Assembly (NCBI GenBank): GCA_964036195.1
Contig: OZ038458.1
Span: forward strand, 14,583,832 to 14,647,831
Length of the DNA stretch: 64,000 bases
Origin: Sphaerolaimus hirsutus
Lineage: Eukaryota; Nematoda; Chromadorea; Monhysterida; Sphaerolaimidae
Direction of reading: 5' to 3'
Shown here: in pieces, positions 53,471 to 64,000 of the stretch
How the letters are laid out: the number at the start of each line of letters is the position of its first letter
How positions within the stretch are numbered: position 1 is the first letter of the stretch
The notes under the pieces: model-generated
Databases searched by the model: none
Told to the model about the DNA's origin: nothing
What the model saw: only the letters and a program-made list of their open reading frames with translations
Translations under genes and position numbers: made by a program

Positions 53471-54428
53471 TTAATTAAATTGATGCTTTGATTTGCAAGA
53501 AACCCACAAGGTGATAGGGGTGCCGTCATTGATTTTCCTCTGCACCAAGTCGGTGGCGCGGAGTAGCGGTCGGCGAATGATGTTGACGGTTTCGGTCACT
53601 TGGGACATGCATTTGTCCATGAAGCGGACAATTTGCGTGTCGACCGTTTTCACTTTGCGAAAATTGTCGAATAGATTTTCGCTGAGTGTGGGGGAGGTCA
53701 AGTTGAAGTCATGTGTGGAAAAATGACACATGAAATCACGGTTGAAAAAACACTCACATAATGGGATGTTTATCGGCCCGCGAATCACCCGTCTTGGGAT
53801 AAGTTTTAGCCATTTTAGATAGGCCCGAGCGCGGCATTTCTGTGCCACCGGCAGTGCGCTGGAGTAGGGACTGGACTTGCTCAGTCACAAATAGCGGGTC
53901 GGATTTAGTGTCGTCCGCATCTAGGGCCACTTCGGGGTCCTGTGTCAGATGCGCCAGCTCGTGCTCAGATAATTTGCTGAGCGCTGGGTCCAATTTAGCC
54001 GCTGTAGCCGGCTGCGTGGTGTCCTGTAGCGCGATTTGAATGCGCGCTTTAGTGCCATCATCGAGCTGGTTGAACCACTGCTCGATTTGGCCGTTGAACT
54101 GCCGCTGGTCGACCGGCACCGTGTCGGAAGGGTCGGGGTTGTCGTCTGGTAGCAAATCGTTGTCGTCGGAGTGATGCGATTTGCTCGGTGAAGGCTGCAA
54201 TCTGGCGCTTGATGAACCAGACGCCTCGACGACAATGCGGCTGGAAGAGGCGGCCTCCGACAAGCGCTGGCGTTTGGGAGAATTGCTGATCTCCCTATCC
54301 GAAGATATAGACCGAGTACGCTTGCGAGGCATAGTATCGATTTGTGAAGAATCGCTGTCGTCCGAAGAGTCGTATTGGAATGCAGGCATAGTCGAAAAGA
54401 CTATCTCAGATGAAAAAACTGACGCCAC
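53471..54428 (-). CDS. DIRS Gag-like protein, two exons
   Basis: Exon 1 is 54428-53759 and exon 2 is 53681-53471. The 77-bp intron begins with a perfect GTGAGT donor and ends with CCACACTCAG; removing it joins the two open frames without a stop. Without splicing the frame ends at once in TGA. The protein is acidic and Ser-rich at the N terminus with a basic KRTR segment, then a helical region (FNGQIEQWFNQLDDGTKARI). No zinc knuckle is seen. A retained intron in a retroelement implies that genomic RNA is exported or copied unspliced. Start choice: first ATG inside the right terminal repeat (54426-54428); a Met 13 codons later is an alternative. Confidence 0.75.
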
Positions 54429-54567
54429 TCAACAGACGCGCCCATTATATGCCACACAAGCCATATCAAATTTCCCCACGCGCGCCTAATTGGCACGGTT
54501 CCATTTAATTGAGATACTTAGCATGGGTTCCTACCGTAACACCTACAGTAAATCACATAATGTCGAC
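54416..54567. repeat. Right inverted terminal repeat of the DIRS element
   Basis: Mirror of 49086-49237. The element's promoter is expected here, since Gag begins at its inner edge. Confidence 0.9.
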
Positions 54568-54576
54568 GAATGTAAT

Positions 54577-55584
<1,008 letters not shown>

Positions 55585-55629
55585 ACGGCCTGTGTTCGGT
55601 TGTAGCTGAAGCGTGATTTTTAACCCAAC

Positions 55630-55645
55630 GGCCCTCTTCAGGGCC
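55630..55645 (+). terminator. Histone 3' stem-loop of H3
   Basis: Same GGCCCTCTTCAGGGCC hairpin and flanks as the other three genes, followed by GCGAGAGAGTTGTGC. Confidence 0.95.
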
Positions 55646-55767
55646 ACCACTAGTGCGAGAGAGTTGTGCTTGATGCGCATTGTTTTTTTGCATGTTTATC
55701 GACTACTTTTTAATGTACGTTCTTAGTCATCCGCTGCATATGAAACTATGTACCGATAGCTGGCGAG

Positions 55768-55871
55768 TAGTGATGTGAAAAGCGCCAGGACTTTGGCGCT
55801 GGCGCCAGGCGTTTTGTTCCTGGACCCAGGCAAAAATAGCACAAAACGCCATTGCGCTTTTACATCACCAC
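55768..55871. mobile_element. Minimal GCGCCA-type MITE
   Basis: About 100 bp, with ends TAGTGATGTGAAAAGCGCCA and GCGCTTTTACATCACCA enclosing a short GC-rich core. Flanks do not form a clear duplication. Shows the smallest form of the family. Confidence 0.7.
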
Positions 55872-55928
55872 TCGTGATTTTTGATAATTGGCCCTACACA
55901 CTAGTTTTCACCGTGACTTTCGTGTTTA

Positions 55929-56102
55929 CCGTATTTCCTCGAAATACCCCCCGGGGGGTGATTGTTTCATAGTGGTCCCGAGAGGGGGGGGGGGTTATTA
56001 TTTCACAAGAAAATTTTTGAAAACCAAGTACGAAATTGTCGTCTGAAACGTACGCAGACGTCGAAAAATGCAACAAAAACCGCCATTTATAAGGTTCTGT
56101 AG
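55929..56102. repeat. Truncated CCGTATTTCCTCGAAAT MITE
   Basis: Nearly identical to the left ~195 bp of 59448-59847, then abruptly replaced by unrelated sequence after 'ctgtagactaat'. Confidence 0.8.
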
Positions 56103-56770
56103 ACTAATCGGGTGGGCGCGCCAGCGCCATCCCTCGCTGCCGAGGGAGGGCGCAAGCGACCCACCCATAATATGGTCAGAGACAGCAAAATGCGGAAAAT
56201 CGAAAATTAAAACTCAAATAACTTTAGAACGCCATTAGATACAAGGAAACCGTCTACGCCGTTGGAAAGCCCGTGTCGGAAAGTATATTGACTCCAATTC
56301 TCAAACCGATTGGTTGAACTGGAAAAAAGTTTTTCAAGAATTTCGTTCTGAGGTGCTGTTCTTGTTCTTGTTGTTGTTGTTGTTGTTGTTGGGATGAAAA
56401 ACTTCAAACTGCAATAACTTCCCTGTAACACAACCGATTTTATTGAATAATGGCTCATATGAAAGAGCTTATGATGCAATTTATTATTTTACAAAAAATT
56501 TGTTACAGGCTCCGCCCACTTTAGGACAGTAGCGGTTTGAAATCTTAAAACATGAAAAAATTTAAAATTTGAATACAAAGTATGCAATAAAAAAAATTTG
56601 TTGATGTGCGCTGGGACAAGAGCTTTCAAATGAGCTCTTTTTGGCTAATTTTGATTGAGATTTAGAAAAGTTATTTGAGTTTGCGTGTTTTGTGTCAAAT
56701 GCGCATGTGTGCTGAAAGTGCTGCTTCATTTTATACTGGGTCCAGTTTAGTTAAAAACGGATTTCGCGTG
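56103..56770. other. Gene-free stretch
   Basis: Contains a (GTT)n microsatellite at 56362-56391 and a GC-rich palindromic patch near 56115-56165. No gene supported. Confidence 0.45.
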
Positions 56771-58010
56771 ACAAGGAGATGCTAATAAATAAAAAAGTTT
56801 TTTTAAATTATTTTATTTTTCAAACTTTTTAATTTTAGATGTTTATTTTTTTAAAGTTATTTAATTTTTAAATTTGAAAATAATTTATTTTGTTTGTTTT
56901 TTAAATTTAATGAACGCAAAATTTTTTTAAACTTGTTTATCTTAAATTTTGTTTTAAATTTTCAAATTTAAAAATCATTATTATTACTTTTTATATATAT
57001 TTTTAAAATTATTATTTTTTGTTATACTCATGCTTTTATATTTGTTTCTTTGTTTTAACATATTTTTATTAAAAAATAAACACAAAAAAATATTTATATA
57101 TTTTTAATAAAATTTTTTTTTTGAAAATGTGTTTAATTTTTTTTATAAAAAAATGTGTTGATTTTTTGTTTGAAAATTAAAATGAATAAATAATTTTTTA
57201 AATTATATTTGAGCTTTTTATCATTTTAAATTATTTGCTTTTTAATTTTATTCCTATCTACTTTATTCTTATAATTTAATTTATATTAAAATCAAAATAA
57301 ATTAATTATTTTTATATTTAAATTAAATTTTTGTAATATTTTTTTAATTTTGGTTAGTTTCTACTACTTTTATTTTAGTTTAAATTGAATTATATTAAAG
57401 AAAATTGAAAAAAATTTGCTGATTTTTTTGGTTGAAAATTAATACACTTAAATAATTTTTTTAAATTATATTCAAGTTATTATCATTTTGAATTATTTGC
57501 TTTTTAATTTTATTCTTATCTACTTAATTTTTTCAATTCAATTTATATTAAAATAAAAAATGAATTATTTTTATATTTACATTTAACTTTTATAATTTTT
57601 TATTATTTTGGTTTTGATTTTAGTTTAATTTTAATTGTATTGTATTAAAAAAATTTAAAACAATTTGTTGATTTTTTTTTGTTTGAAAATTAGAATAAAT
57701 AAATAAGTTTTTAAAATTATATTTTAGCTTTTATCATTTTAAATTGTCTTTTAAATTTTTTTCTTATCTACTTTTTTAAAATTTAATTTACATAAAAATC
57801 CAAATAAATGAATTATTTTTATATTTAAATTGAATTTTTGTAATATTTTTTTTGGTTATTTTTTATTATTTTGATTTAAGTTTAAATTCAATTTTTATAA
57901 TTTTTTTCTAATCAAAAAATTTTTACACATTGATTTTATTTTACTTAAATTATTTTTTATCATTTTTGTTTAAATTTTACTTTATACTCTAGTCACTAGT
58001 GTATAATAAA
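56771..58010. repeat. AT-rich diverged satellite, ~255-bp period
   Basis: Extremely AT-rich. A landmark (gattttttgtttgaaaatta) recurs near 57159, 57420 and 57670, each followed by similar order of words (ttattcttatctac). This indicates at least three diverged tandem units. Confidence 0.75.
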
Positions 58011-58088
58011 AAATTTGGAAATGGTATTCATCTTCCACTTACATTTTCCGATAATTACAATAGCTTTCACATCATGTATTTACTCAAC

Positions 58089-58523
58089 CAGGGACGTATC
58101 CAGGATTTTTGAGCGGGGGGGGGGGGCTGCTTGTTTACGGAGGCCGGCGAGGGGGGGGGGGCTCAGCCTCCCCCTAAAATTATACCTACATAGTGGCGAA
58201 ATGGCGCCATGGCGCTGGCGCCTTTAGTAGGCGCCACGCCATGGCGCCATTGGCGTTGGTGTCAGCGCCATGGAATGCTGTATATGTATGTAGATATACA
58301 TACAAAACAGCAAAAACACAACATTGAATGTATTTACAACGATTTGCGGTCACATGAAGCAAATCGAATGATAATATACCTTATGTCTGGTGAAGAATGC
58401 GCGCTTGCGCGCAAAATTATTTACGCAGACGTTGAAAAAGTCGGAATTTTCCGGTCACTTTCTGGTCTCGCCCCGGGAGGGGGGGGCTGCAGCCCCCCCC
58501 CGCCCCCCCTGGATACGGCCCTG
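58089..58523. mobile_element. hAT-like MITE, 8-bp TSD TACTCAAC
   Basis: Ends CAGGGACGTATCCAGG and CCTGGATACGGCCCTG with perfect TACTCAAC at 58081-58088 and 58524-58531. Long G/C runs and GGCGCC words inside. Same family as 18670-19088. Confidence 0.93.
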
Positions 58524-58664
58524 TACTCAACATTTTCCATATTCATAGTCAAAGTTGTGGTATTATGGACCACACACCACACATTTGTGGTTTTCTAAAT
58601 CATGACATCATTGTTGATATTAATAATGGATATCCTAGTGGGCCCGTGGCCACCAAAAAGAAGT

Positions 58665-59178
58665 ATATCCCATTAAAAATGGCTAAAGCCAACAAAAAGT
58701 GGACGCCATATCCAAACATGTATGCCTTTGAATGCAGAAAAGTAATATATATCATAAAAATCTTGCCATTTTAAGATTGAGCTATCAAAAGAAGTATATC
58801 AAGGGTAATTTATACCTTTATTAATGATATAAGTAGGCTATCAACACAGCAAATTTTATCACAAGGATACAATTTCACCAAACTTTTGCATGGCAGCGTG
58901 AGCTTTTTGTATCTTTCAAGTGTGCAGCACATTGACTCAGCTCACACTGACATGCAAAAGTTTGGTGAAATTGTATCCTTGTGATAAAATTTGCTGTGTT
59001 GATAGCCTACTTATATCATTAATAAAGGTATAAATTACCCTTGATATACTTCTTTTGATAGCTCAATCTTAAAATGGCAAGATTTTTATGATATATATTA
59101 CTTTTCTGCATTCAAAGGCATACATGTTTGGATATGGCGTCCACTTTTTGTTGGCTTTAGCCATTTTTAATGGGATAT
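58665..59178. repeat. Perfect 228-bp inverted repeat with 58-nt spacer
   Basis: Arms 58665-58892 and 58951-59178 are exact reverse complements by eye. The spacer contains a further short pairing (GTGAGC with GCTCAC). The right arm ends 54 bases from the assembly gap. Confidence 0.9.
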
Positions 59179-59232
59179 TAGTACGTAGATGGTATAAACA
59201 CTGTTCTAACATGATTCCGACATTGTTTTAAC
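59179..59232. repeat. MITE interior fragment at the gap edge
   Basis: Matches 59644-59697 of the downstream MITE almost exactly, so two copies of one repeat lie on either side of the gap. Confidence 0.8.
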
Positions 59233-59432
59233 NNNNNNNNNNNNNNNNNNNNNNNNNNNNNNNNNNNNNNNNNNNNNNNNNNNNNNNNNNNNNNNNNNNN
59301 NNNNNNNNNNNNNNNNNNNNNNNNNNNNNNNNNNNNNNNNNNNNNNNNNNNNNNNNNNNNNNNNNNNNNNNNNNNNNNNNNNNNNNNNNNNNNNNNNNNN
59401 NNNNNNNNNNNNNNNNNNNNNNNNNNNNNNNN
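59233..59432. other. Assembly gap (200 N)
   Basis: A run of exactly 200 N, a conventional placeholder length; true size unknown. It lies between copies of the same repeat. Confidence 0.99.
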
Positions 59433-59447
59433 GAAAACTCGTGTTTA

Positions 59448-59847
59448 CCGTATTTCCTCGAAATACCCCCCGGGGGGTGATTGTTTCATAGTGGTCCCGA
59501 GAGGGGGGGGGGTCAAACGAGGGGGGGGTTATTATTTTGCAAGAAATTTTTTGAAAACCAAGTACGAAATTGTCGTCTGAAACGTACGCAGACGTCGAAA
59601 AATGCAACAAAAACCGCCATTTATAAGGTTCTGTAGACTAATATTAGTACGTAGATGGTATAAACACTGTTCTAACGTGATTCCGACATTGTTTTAACGT
59701 GTGTTCTGCACTACGCAGAACACAAACTGCCATATTTGTGATGTACGTTTTCTTTCCGCTCAATTTGGGGGGGGGGGGGTATTACGAGGGGGTGGTGATT
59801 GTTTCATAGTGGTCTCGAGAGGGGGGGGGTATTTCGAGGAAATACGG
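59448..59847. mobile_element. TA-flanked MITE, CCGTATTTCCTCGAAAT family
   Basis: Ends CCGTATTTCCTCGAAATACC and GGTATTTCGAGGAAATACGG, with TA at 59446-59447 and 59848-59849. The interior is shared with 31676-32123. Confidence 0.9.
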
Positions 59848-59888
59848 TAGTTTTCACAATGGGGCGGCAATACGATTGCGTGTGAATG

Positions 59889-60166
59889 GCCCTTCACACG
59901 CTAGTTGACATCGACAACAAATGTCAACTGGTTCCCATCCCAATTCAAAGCTTGCTGACAAACCGACGAATGACGTTAAAATGCAAAAGTGTTGAATCAT
60001 GTTCCAAGTGATGCTGTAGTGTTGAGAAAATATTTTTTGGTACACGCAATGTACAAAGACGGCATGAAGTATACGTGTATACAATAATGCGTAGTGTTAC
60101 TCGTGAGCAAGCTTTGAATTGGGATGGAAACCAGTTGACATTTGGTGTCGATGTCAACTAGCGTGT
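59889..60166. repeat. Short foldback element
   Basis: ~70-bp arms at both ends: CACACGCTAGTTGACATCGA mirrors TCGATGTCAACTAGCGTGTG. No coding content. Confidence 0.8.
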
Positions 60167-60238
60167 GGAGTGCCAATATCGCGTTTTGTCGATTTTTTTT
60201 GTACTTCTCGTGAACTGCACATGAACATGAAAAAGCAA

Positions 60239-60335
60239 TACCATATAACCTCGAAATACCCCCAGGGGGTTTATAATTTCGCCAACAAAATTTGAGGGGG
60301 GATAATTCGAGGGGGGGTCTATTATTTCGCCATCT
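60239..60335. repeat. Half MITE of the C-run family
   Basis: Left end CATATAACCTCGAAATACCC with subterminal C/G runs. The partner end is not evident because later elements intrude. Confidence 0.6.
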
Positions 60336-60428
60336 AGAATGATGTACATCATGTATACAATGTACATGGTGTACTTATTGCTGCTAGTTTGCATATATAC
60401 ACCACGTATACACAGTTTGTATAGCGAT

Positions 60429-61482
60429 TAGCATTGAAAAAACGACCTATTTTGAGAAAATATTATTAAATATTTTCTCAGAAAATCTCTCAAGAAAAAA
60501 ATATAATTAAATCTCTGAGAAAATCTCTTGCAGTTAAAAAAATCTCATAAAACGTCTCAACATAAAGTATGATTCAGTCAATATTTCAAGGTGTTTGAAC
60601 CATTGAGAGTAGATATTAAGCACATTATGTCTTGTTTAACTTTTTCATTTACCATTTTAAATGATAACAGCATATTGTCTACTCACAGCATGCTTTGTAC
60701 TACCATGGAACAGCTGAATAATCAACAAAAATATGATTTAGGTACATTTTTCCTCATAATAAAATACATTACATCCACGTGTGATGATCCCCACAGAACT
60801 TATCAGATAACTTTATTCACCAAAATTTAATCACTAAAATCCACCCCGGGGGCGCTATACAGCTGTATAACGCCCCGGGCGTTGTGCACGGGGGGCGGTT
60901 TACACAGAGAAATACGGTACATCCACGTGTGATGATCCCCACAGAATTTATCAGATAACTTTATTCACCAAAATTTGATCAGTATATTCATATTTATCCG
61001 AAGCATGCAATCAACTCTATAGTCATCAAAACATATTTATGTTTACTCAAAAATACATATACTTGAGTACTTCTTAAATACATTTAAATTCATCTGAAAA
61101 AAGTACCAGTTCTCTTTTATGTATACTTTTTGATAGTACTTGAGTACAGAAAATGTATTTCGGATAGACTTTTTTGGCTCTTTCCTGCGATAGAACAGAA
61201 AGGGGAGAAAAAGGCAAGAAAGAAAAAGAAAATAGGGGGAAAATAGCCAAGAATGTGCATATAAGCACATATATAGTTGAAAATTGATGAAAATTGACAA
61301 AAAGCACATGAACTAGTGAATTTGAAGGTAAATATAGGGAGATTTTCTCGACAGATTTTCTCAATCAGAAGAAAATATAATTAAATCTCTCTAGAAAATC
61401 ATTGAAGAATATAAATCTCAGAAAATCTTATATTTTCTGAGATTTTTCAAATATAAAGCTCCCAGAGATTTTTTCAATGCTA
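60429..61482. mobile_element. hAT-like MITE, 8-bp TSD ATAGCGAT
   Basis: Ends TAGCATTGAAAAAA and TTTTTTCAATGCTA with perfect ATAGCGAT at 60421-60428 and 61483-61490. Both subterminal regions are arrays of AAATCTC words. Contains a truncated CCGTATTTCTCCGTG-type MITE at 60840-60917 and a TACTTGAGTA-rich segment near 61030-61160. Confidence 0.92.
60770..60983. repeat. 66-bp direct duplication flanking a truncated MITE
   Basis: 60770-60835 and 60918-60983 are copies with about three differences (shared start TACATCCACGTGTGATGATC). Between them is the right end of a MITE (ends GAGAAATACGG, then TA). Confidence 0.85.
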
Positions 61483-61589
61483 ATAGCGATGTACGTTTAT
61501 AGGTACAATACATCCTATTTTGTCATGTTGATTACCGGTTTTAGGTATGAAAAAGCGTGTTCCTTACTATGAAGTTCACGAAAATTTCT

Positions 61590-62116
61590 GACGAAATAAT
61601 AACCCCCCCCCCTCGAATAAGCCCCCCTCGAAATACCCCCCTCAAAATTTCCACTCTGAAAAAATAAACCCCCTGTATACCGTATTACCTCGAATTATCC
61701 CCCCCCCCTTGAATTAACCCCCCCTCGAATTAACCCCCCCTCAAAATCGGCTGGGGAAATAATAACCCCCCCTCGAAATACCCCCCCCCCCTTCGGAATG
61801 ATGTACGTCATGTACATAATAAATACGCCATGTATGCAATGTACATGATGTATATTACTGTTTATTTGTATTGCAGCTACACATGGACATGTTTGTGTAG
61901 CTAATCTACGTTTTTATGTCCAAATATATCTTGTTTGGACACATTTATTACCTGTTTTGGGCATGCAAATGCCTACTATTTACTAAATACGAAATAATTA
62001 CGAAATTTACGAAATAATAAGACCCCCCTCGAATAGACCCCCCCTCGAATTAACCCCCCCTCAAATTTTGCTGGCGAAATAATAAACCCTCATGCGGGTA
62101 TTTCGAGGTAATACGG
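61590..62116. mobile_element. TA-flanked MITE (61680-62116) and adjacent half copy
   Basis: The complete element has ends CGTATTACCTCGAATTATCC and TTTCGAGGTAATACGG with TA at 61678-61679 and 62117-62118. 61590-61675 is a separate C-run fragment of the same family. Confidence 0.8.
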
Positions 62117-62210
62117 TATACAAATAAACCCTTCACTAACGTCACTCAATCATCGGTTATAACGTGTGTTCTGCATTGTACACATCACAAACTGTGGTAT
62201 TTGTCATGTA

Positions 62211-62416
62211 TAGTGATGGAAAAAGCGCCAGGATGTTGGCGCCAAGCGCCAAAAGCGCCATGGCGCTTTTTGGACCACGGCGCCAAGCGCCAATGGCGCC
62301 AGAGCATTTTAGCGCCAAGCGCCAAAAGCGCCATGGCGCTTTTCTGAACCACGGCGCCAAGCGCCAATAGCGCCAGGAGGCAATGGCGCCAAGCGCCAAT
62401 GGCGCCAGCGCCAAAA
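62211..62416. mobile_element. GCGCCA-array element
   Basis: Starts TAGTGATGGAAAAAGCGCCA. About 190 bp of alternating GGCGCCAAGCGCCAA and AGCGCCATGGCGCTTTT words, the same order as at 40275-40465. The right end is not clearly defined. Confidence 0.75.
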
Positions 62417-62636
62417 TGAATTTGCTTCTTACGATGCACACACAATTCTTGGTGTCGTATATCCGTAATTCTCGCTTTGTAAGCTGAAGCAGTTCTGAAA
62501 CCACTAGCAGTATCCTCATTGTAACCAAAAAGCATTCCTATTTAACATTGTAAAAACCTTTGATGTTGTATTGTACCATTTCAGTTTTCACCGAAGTCAC
62601 GGTGAAAAGTAGTGTGTTTAGGCATATTGTGCCAGC

Positions 62637-63665
62637 CAGAGTTGTACAAATACTGGTATTTTTAGAAAACGTAAACGTAAACGTAAATACCTTTTCCAAA
62701 TCAAAAGTATAAATACTAAAACGTAAGGTATTTTTAAAATACCAAGGAATACGTAAAAAAAAGCGTAAACGTAAAAATGTTATATGTGTCGTATTTGCCA
62801 CTGTGCTTTGGAATCACTGATGTCCATGCAATATCTTCATGTCTTTAGCACTGCATGCTCACCATAATCAACAACATGAGTGAGACAACTATAACAAATT
62901 ATAATGATCTAACACAAACAGCGATGAGATAAACATCAAAATTGAGCAAAAATTACACCTTTTTGTAATTAAATCTGATACATAATTTTCATTCAAATTA
63001 TTTTGTTCCCAAATTGATTATTTTAGCAAATTTCACAAGCCCATGGCTAAATGGTCACTCTGCAGCCACCGATGTAAAGGGAACAGACAGTAATTTCAGT
63101 GCATTGAAACTTTTACAACTGTTTTAGTCTATTTTGGAAAAACACTCCATCAATTATACTTTGAAATCTGCCACACCTATCTGAAGAGAGTACCTGGGAT
63201 TGTGTTGAATTTTTAATCATAAATATGACATTTCTTTCACTATTTTGTTCATAATTTGTTGTCAGATTATGACAAAATACAGTTACCTACATTCTGTGTG
63301 GCATCGACTATGGTCGGTAGACAATGGTGACTATGATTGGAGTTTATAAAATGTTTTAGCTATGGTTTGTAATCATCCTAATCGCTGCACTAATGGGATC
63401 GCCGCATCATTCTGATCATTTTTAGTGCTCGACAATCAAAATCTGTAGAGAATTCATGGAAATATGCAGTTCCGTCTGAGGGCGCGGCCACTAAGAATCT
63501 ACTAAAGATCAGACTTTTTACGTTTTCCCTGGTACCCGGGTATTTTGGTTAGGAAAACGTAACAAAACGTAATGGTATTTTTGGAAAACGTAAACGTAAA
63601 CATAAATATAAGTAACCAAATAACCGGGTATTTCGGGTAAACGTAAATACGTTTTTCCAACTCTG
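62637..63665. mobile_element. hAT-like MITE with ACGTAAA words, 8-bp TSD GTGCCAGC
   Basis: Ends CAGAGTTGTACAAATAC and GTTTTTCCAACTCTG with perfect GTGCCAGC at 62629-62636 and 63666-63673. Subterminal arrays of AAACGTA/TACGTTT at both ends; unique AT-rich centre. No transposase. Confidence 0.93.
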
Positions 63666-63673
63666 GTGCCAGC

Positions 63674-64000
63674 TTCTTACGCGAGAGCTTACTTCTTTTC
63701 ACACCAAGTACATCTTAGGACCTATTTACAAAACACTTTTCCCTACGCAAACGCAAGTAAACTGCAAGAGAATGTGGAGTAATTTCTGGAAAAATAGGCA
63801 ACAGTTCTATTGTTTTAGGCTGCTCCATGAATTCAAATGCAGACATCTACTTTTAATATCATCATCATTAAACAGTCTTCTTTTGACTTTTTGCATCAAG
63901 ACAGTTTTTTACTTTTTACTACTTATTCACTCACTAGGTATTTTGCATATTTTGGGCGTATTACTGTACAATTTCACACATGAAGACATTCGTGGTTGTT
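63674..64000. other. Unassigned sequence to the window end
   Basis: No gene, repeat or signal recognised. Confidence 0.4.

Larger units (their letters stand above)
49039..54573 (-). mobile_element. DIRS-type tyrosine-recombinase retrotransposon
   Basis: 5.5 kb, inserted between H2A and H3. It has 152-bp inverted terminal repeats identical by eye (49086-49237, 54416-54567), with unequal outer extensions (47 and 6 bp). An internal complementary region (49794-49892) equals the reverse complement of the two element ends joined, the DIRS hallmark for circle formation. No target duplication: the trinucleotide AAT sits at the left boundary and just outside the right one, consistent with recombinase-mediated insertion of a circle. 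Encodes Gag (with an intron), RT-RNase H with a methyltransferase-like region, and a tyrosine recombinase. Intact frames and identical repeats suggest recent activity. Confidence 0.93.

Noticed and set aside
59206-59610. ORF spanning the N gap
   Set aside because: Its middle is undetermined sequence and its ends are MITE termini.
62637-63665. ACGTAAACGTAAAC tracts as telomere-like repeats
   Set aside because: They lie at both ends of a 1-kb element with an 8-bp target duplication, so they are subterminal transposon words.

Overview
The window looks like nuclear DNA of an invertebrate animal with a repeat-rich genome. The evidence is a replication-dependent core histone cluster (H4, H2B, H2A, H3), each gene followed by a histone 3' stem-loop. 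Around it lie three classes of full-sized retroelement and many short non-autonomous DNA transposons. Long G/C runs, foldback repeats and nested insertions fill nearly all other space. I could not fix the phylum: the histones are generic metazoan and the H2B tail matches no group I can name with confidence.

Layout. 1-1200 is a foldback element. 1748-13315 is an LTR retrotransposon on the minus strand that encodes only Gag-protease. Its leader carries eight hairpins that share one loop and have different stems. Its 5' LTR is split by a tandem insertion (6313-13109) of a Penelope-like element with GIY-YIG endonuclease upstream of the RT (Naiad type), preceded by a multi-exon ORF1. 14350-14895 is a G-rich minisatellite. 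16432-20566 is nested MITEs. 21421-29523 is an apparently intact Ty3/gypsy element with identical 167-bp LTRs, one 2082-codon gag-pol ORF and, in the env position, a four-exon phase-0 accessory gene. 29700-45600 is a dense MITE and foldback field with two Cys-rich exon-like ORFs and a tRNA-Gly-like unit. 45687-55645 is the histone cluster, with a DIRS-type tyrosine-recombinase retroelement (49039-54573) between H2A and H3. 55768-64000 is more MITEs, an AT-rich satellite, a 228-bp perfect palindrome and a 200-N assembly gap.

How it works together. The only recognisable host protein-coding genes are the four histones. H2A and H2B share a divergent promoter. H4 and H3 are pushed away from the pair by repeats. 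Everything else is mobile DNA. The Ty3 and DIRS elements look young (identical LTRs or ITRs, open frames). The Naiad unit is broken by a 109-bp deletion. Most of the short elements are hAT-like: I could read six perfect interspersed 8-bp target duplications plus several nested or imperfect ones. No DNA transposase gene is present, so these must have been moved in trans.

Most interesting signals: the covarying hairpin array in the LTR-element leader; the spliced accessory gene of the Ty3 element; the intron-containing ORF1 of the Naiad element; the tendency of each hAT MITE family to be built from its own expanded short word; and the paired Cys-rich ORFs whose divergence is partly synonymous.
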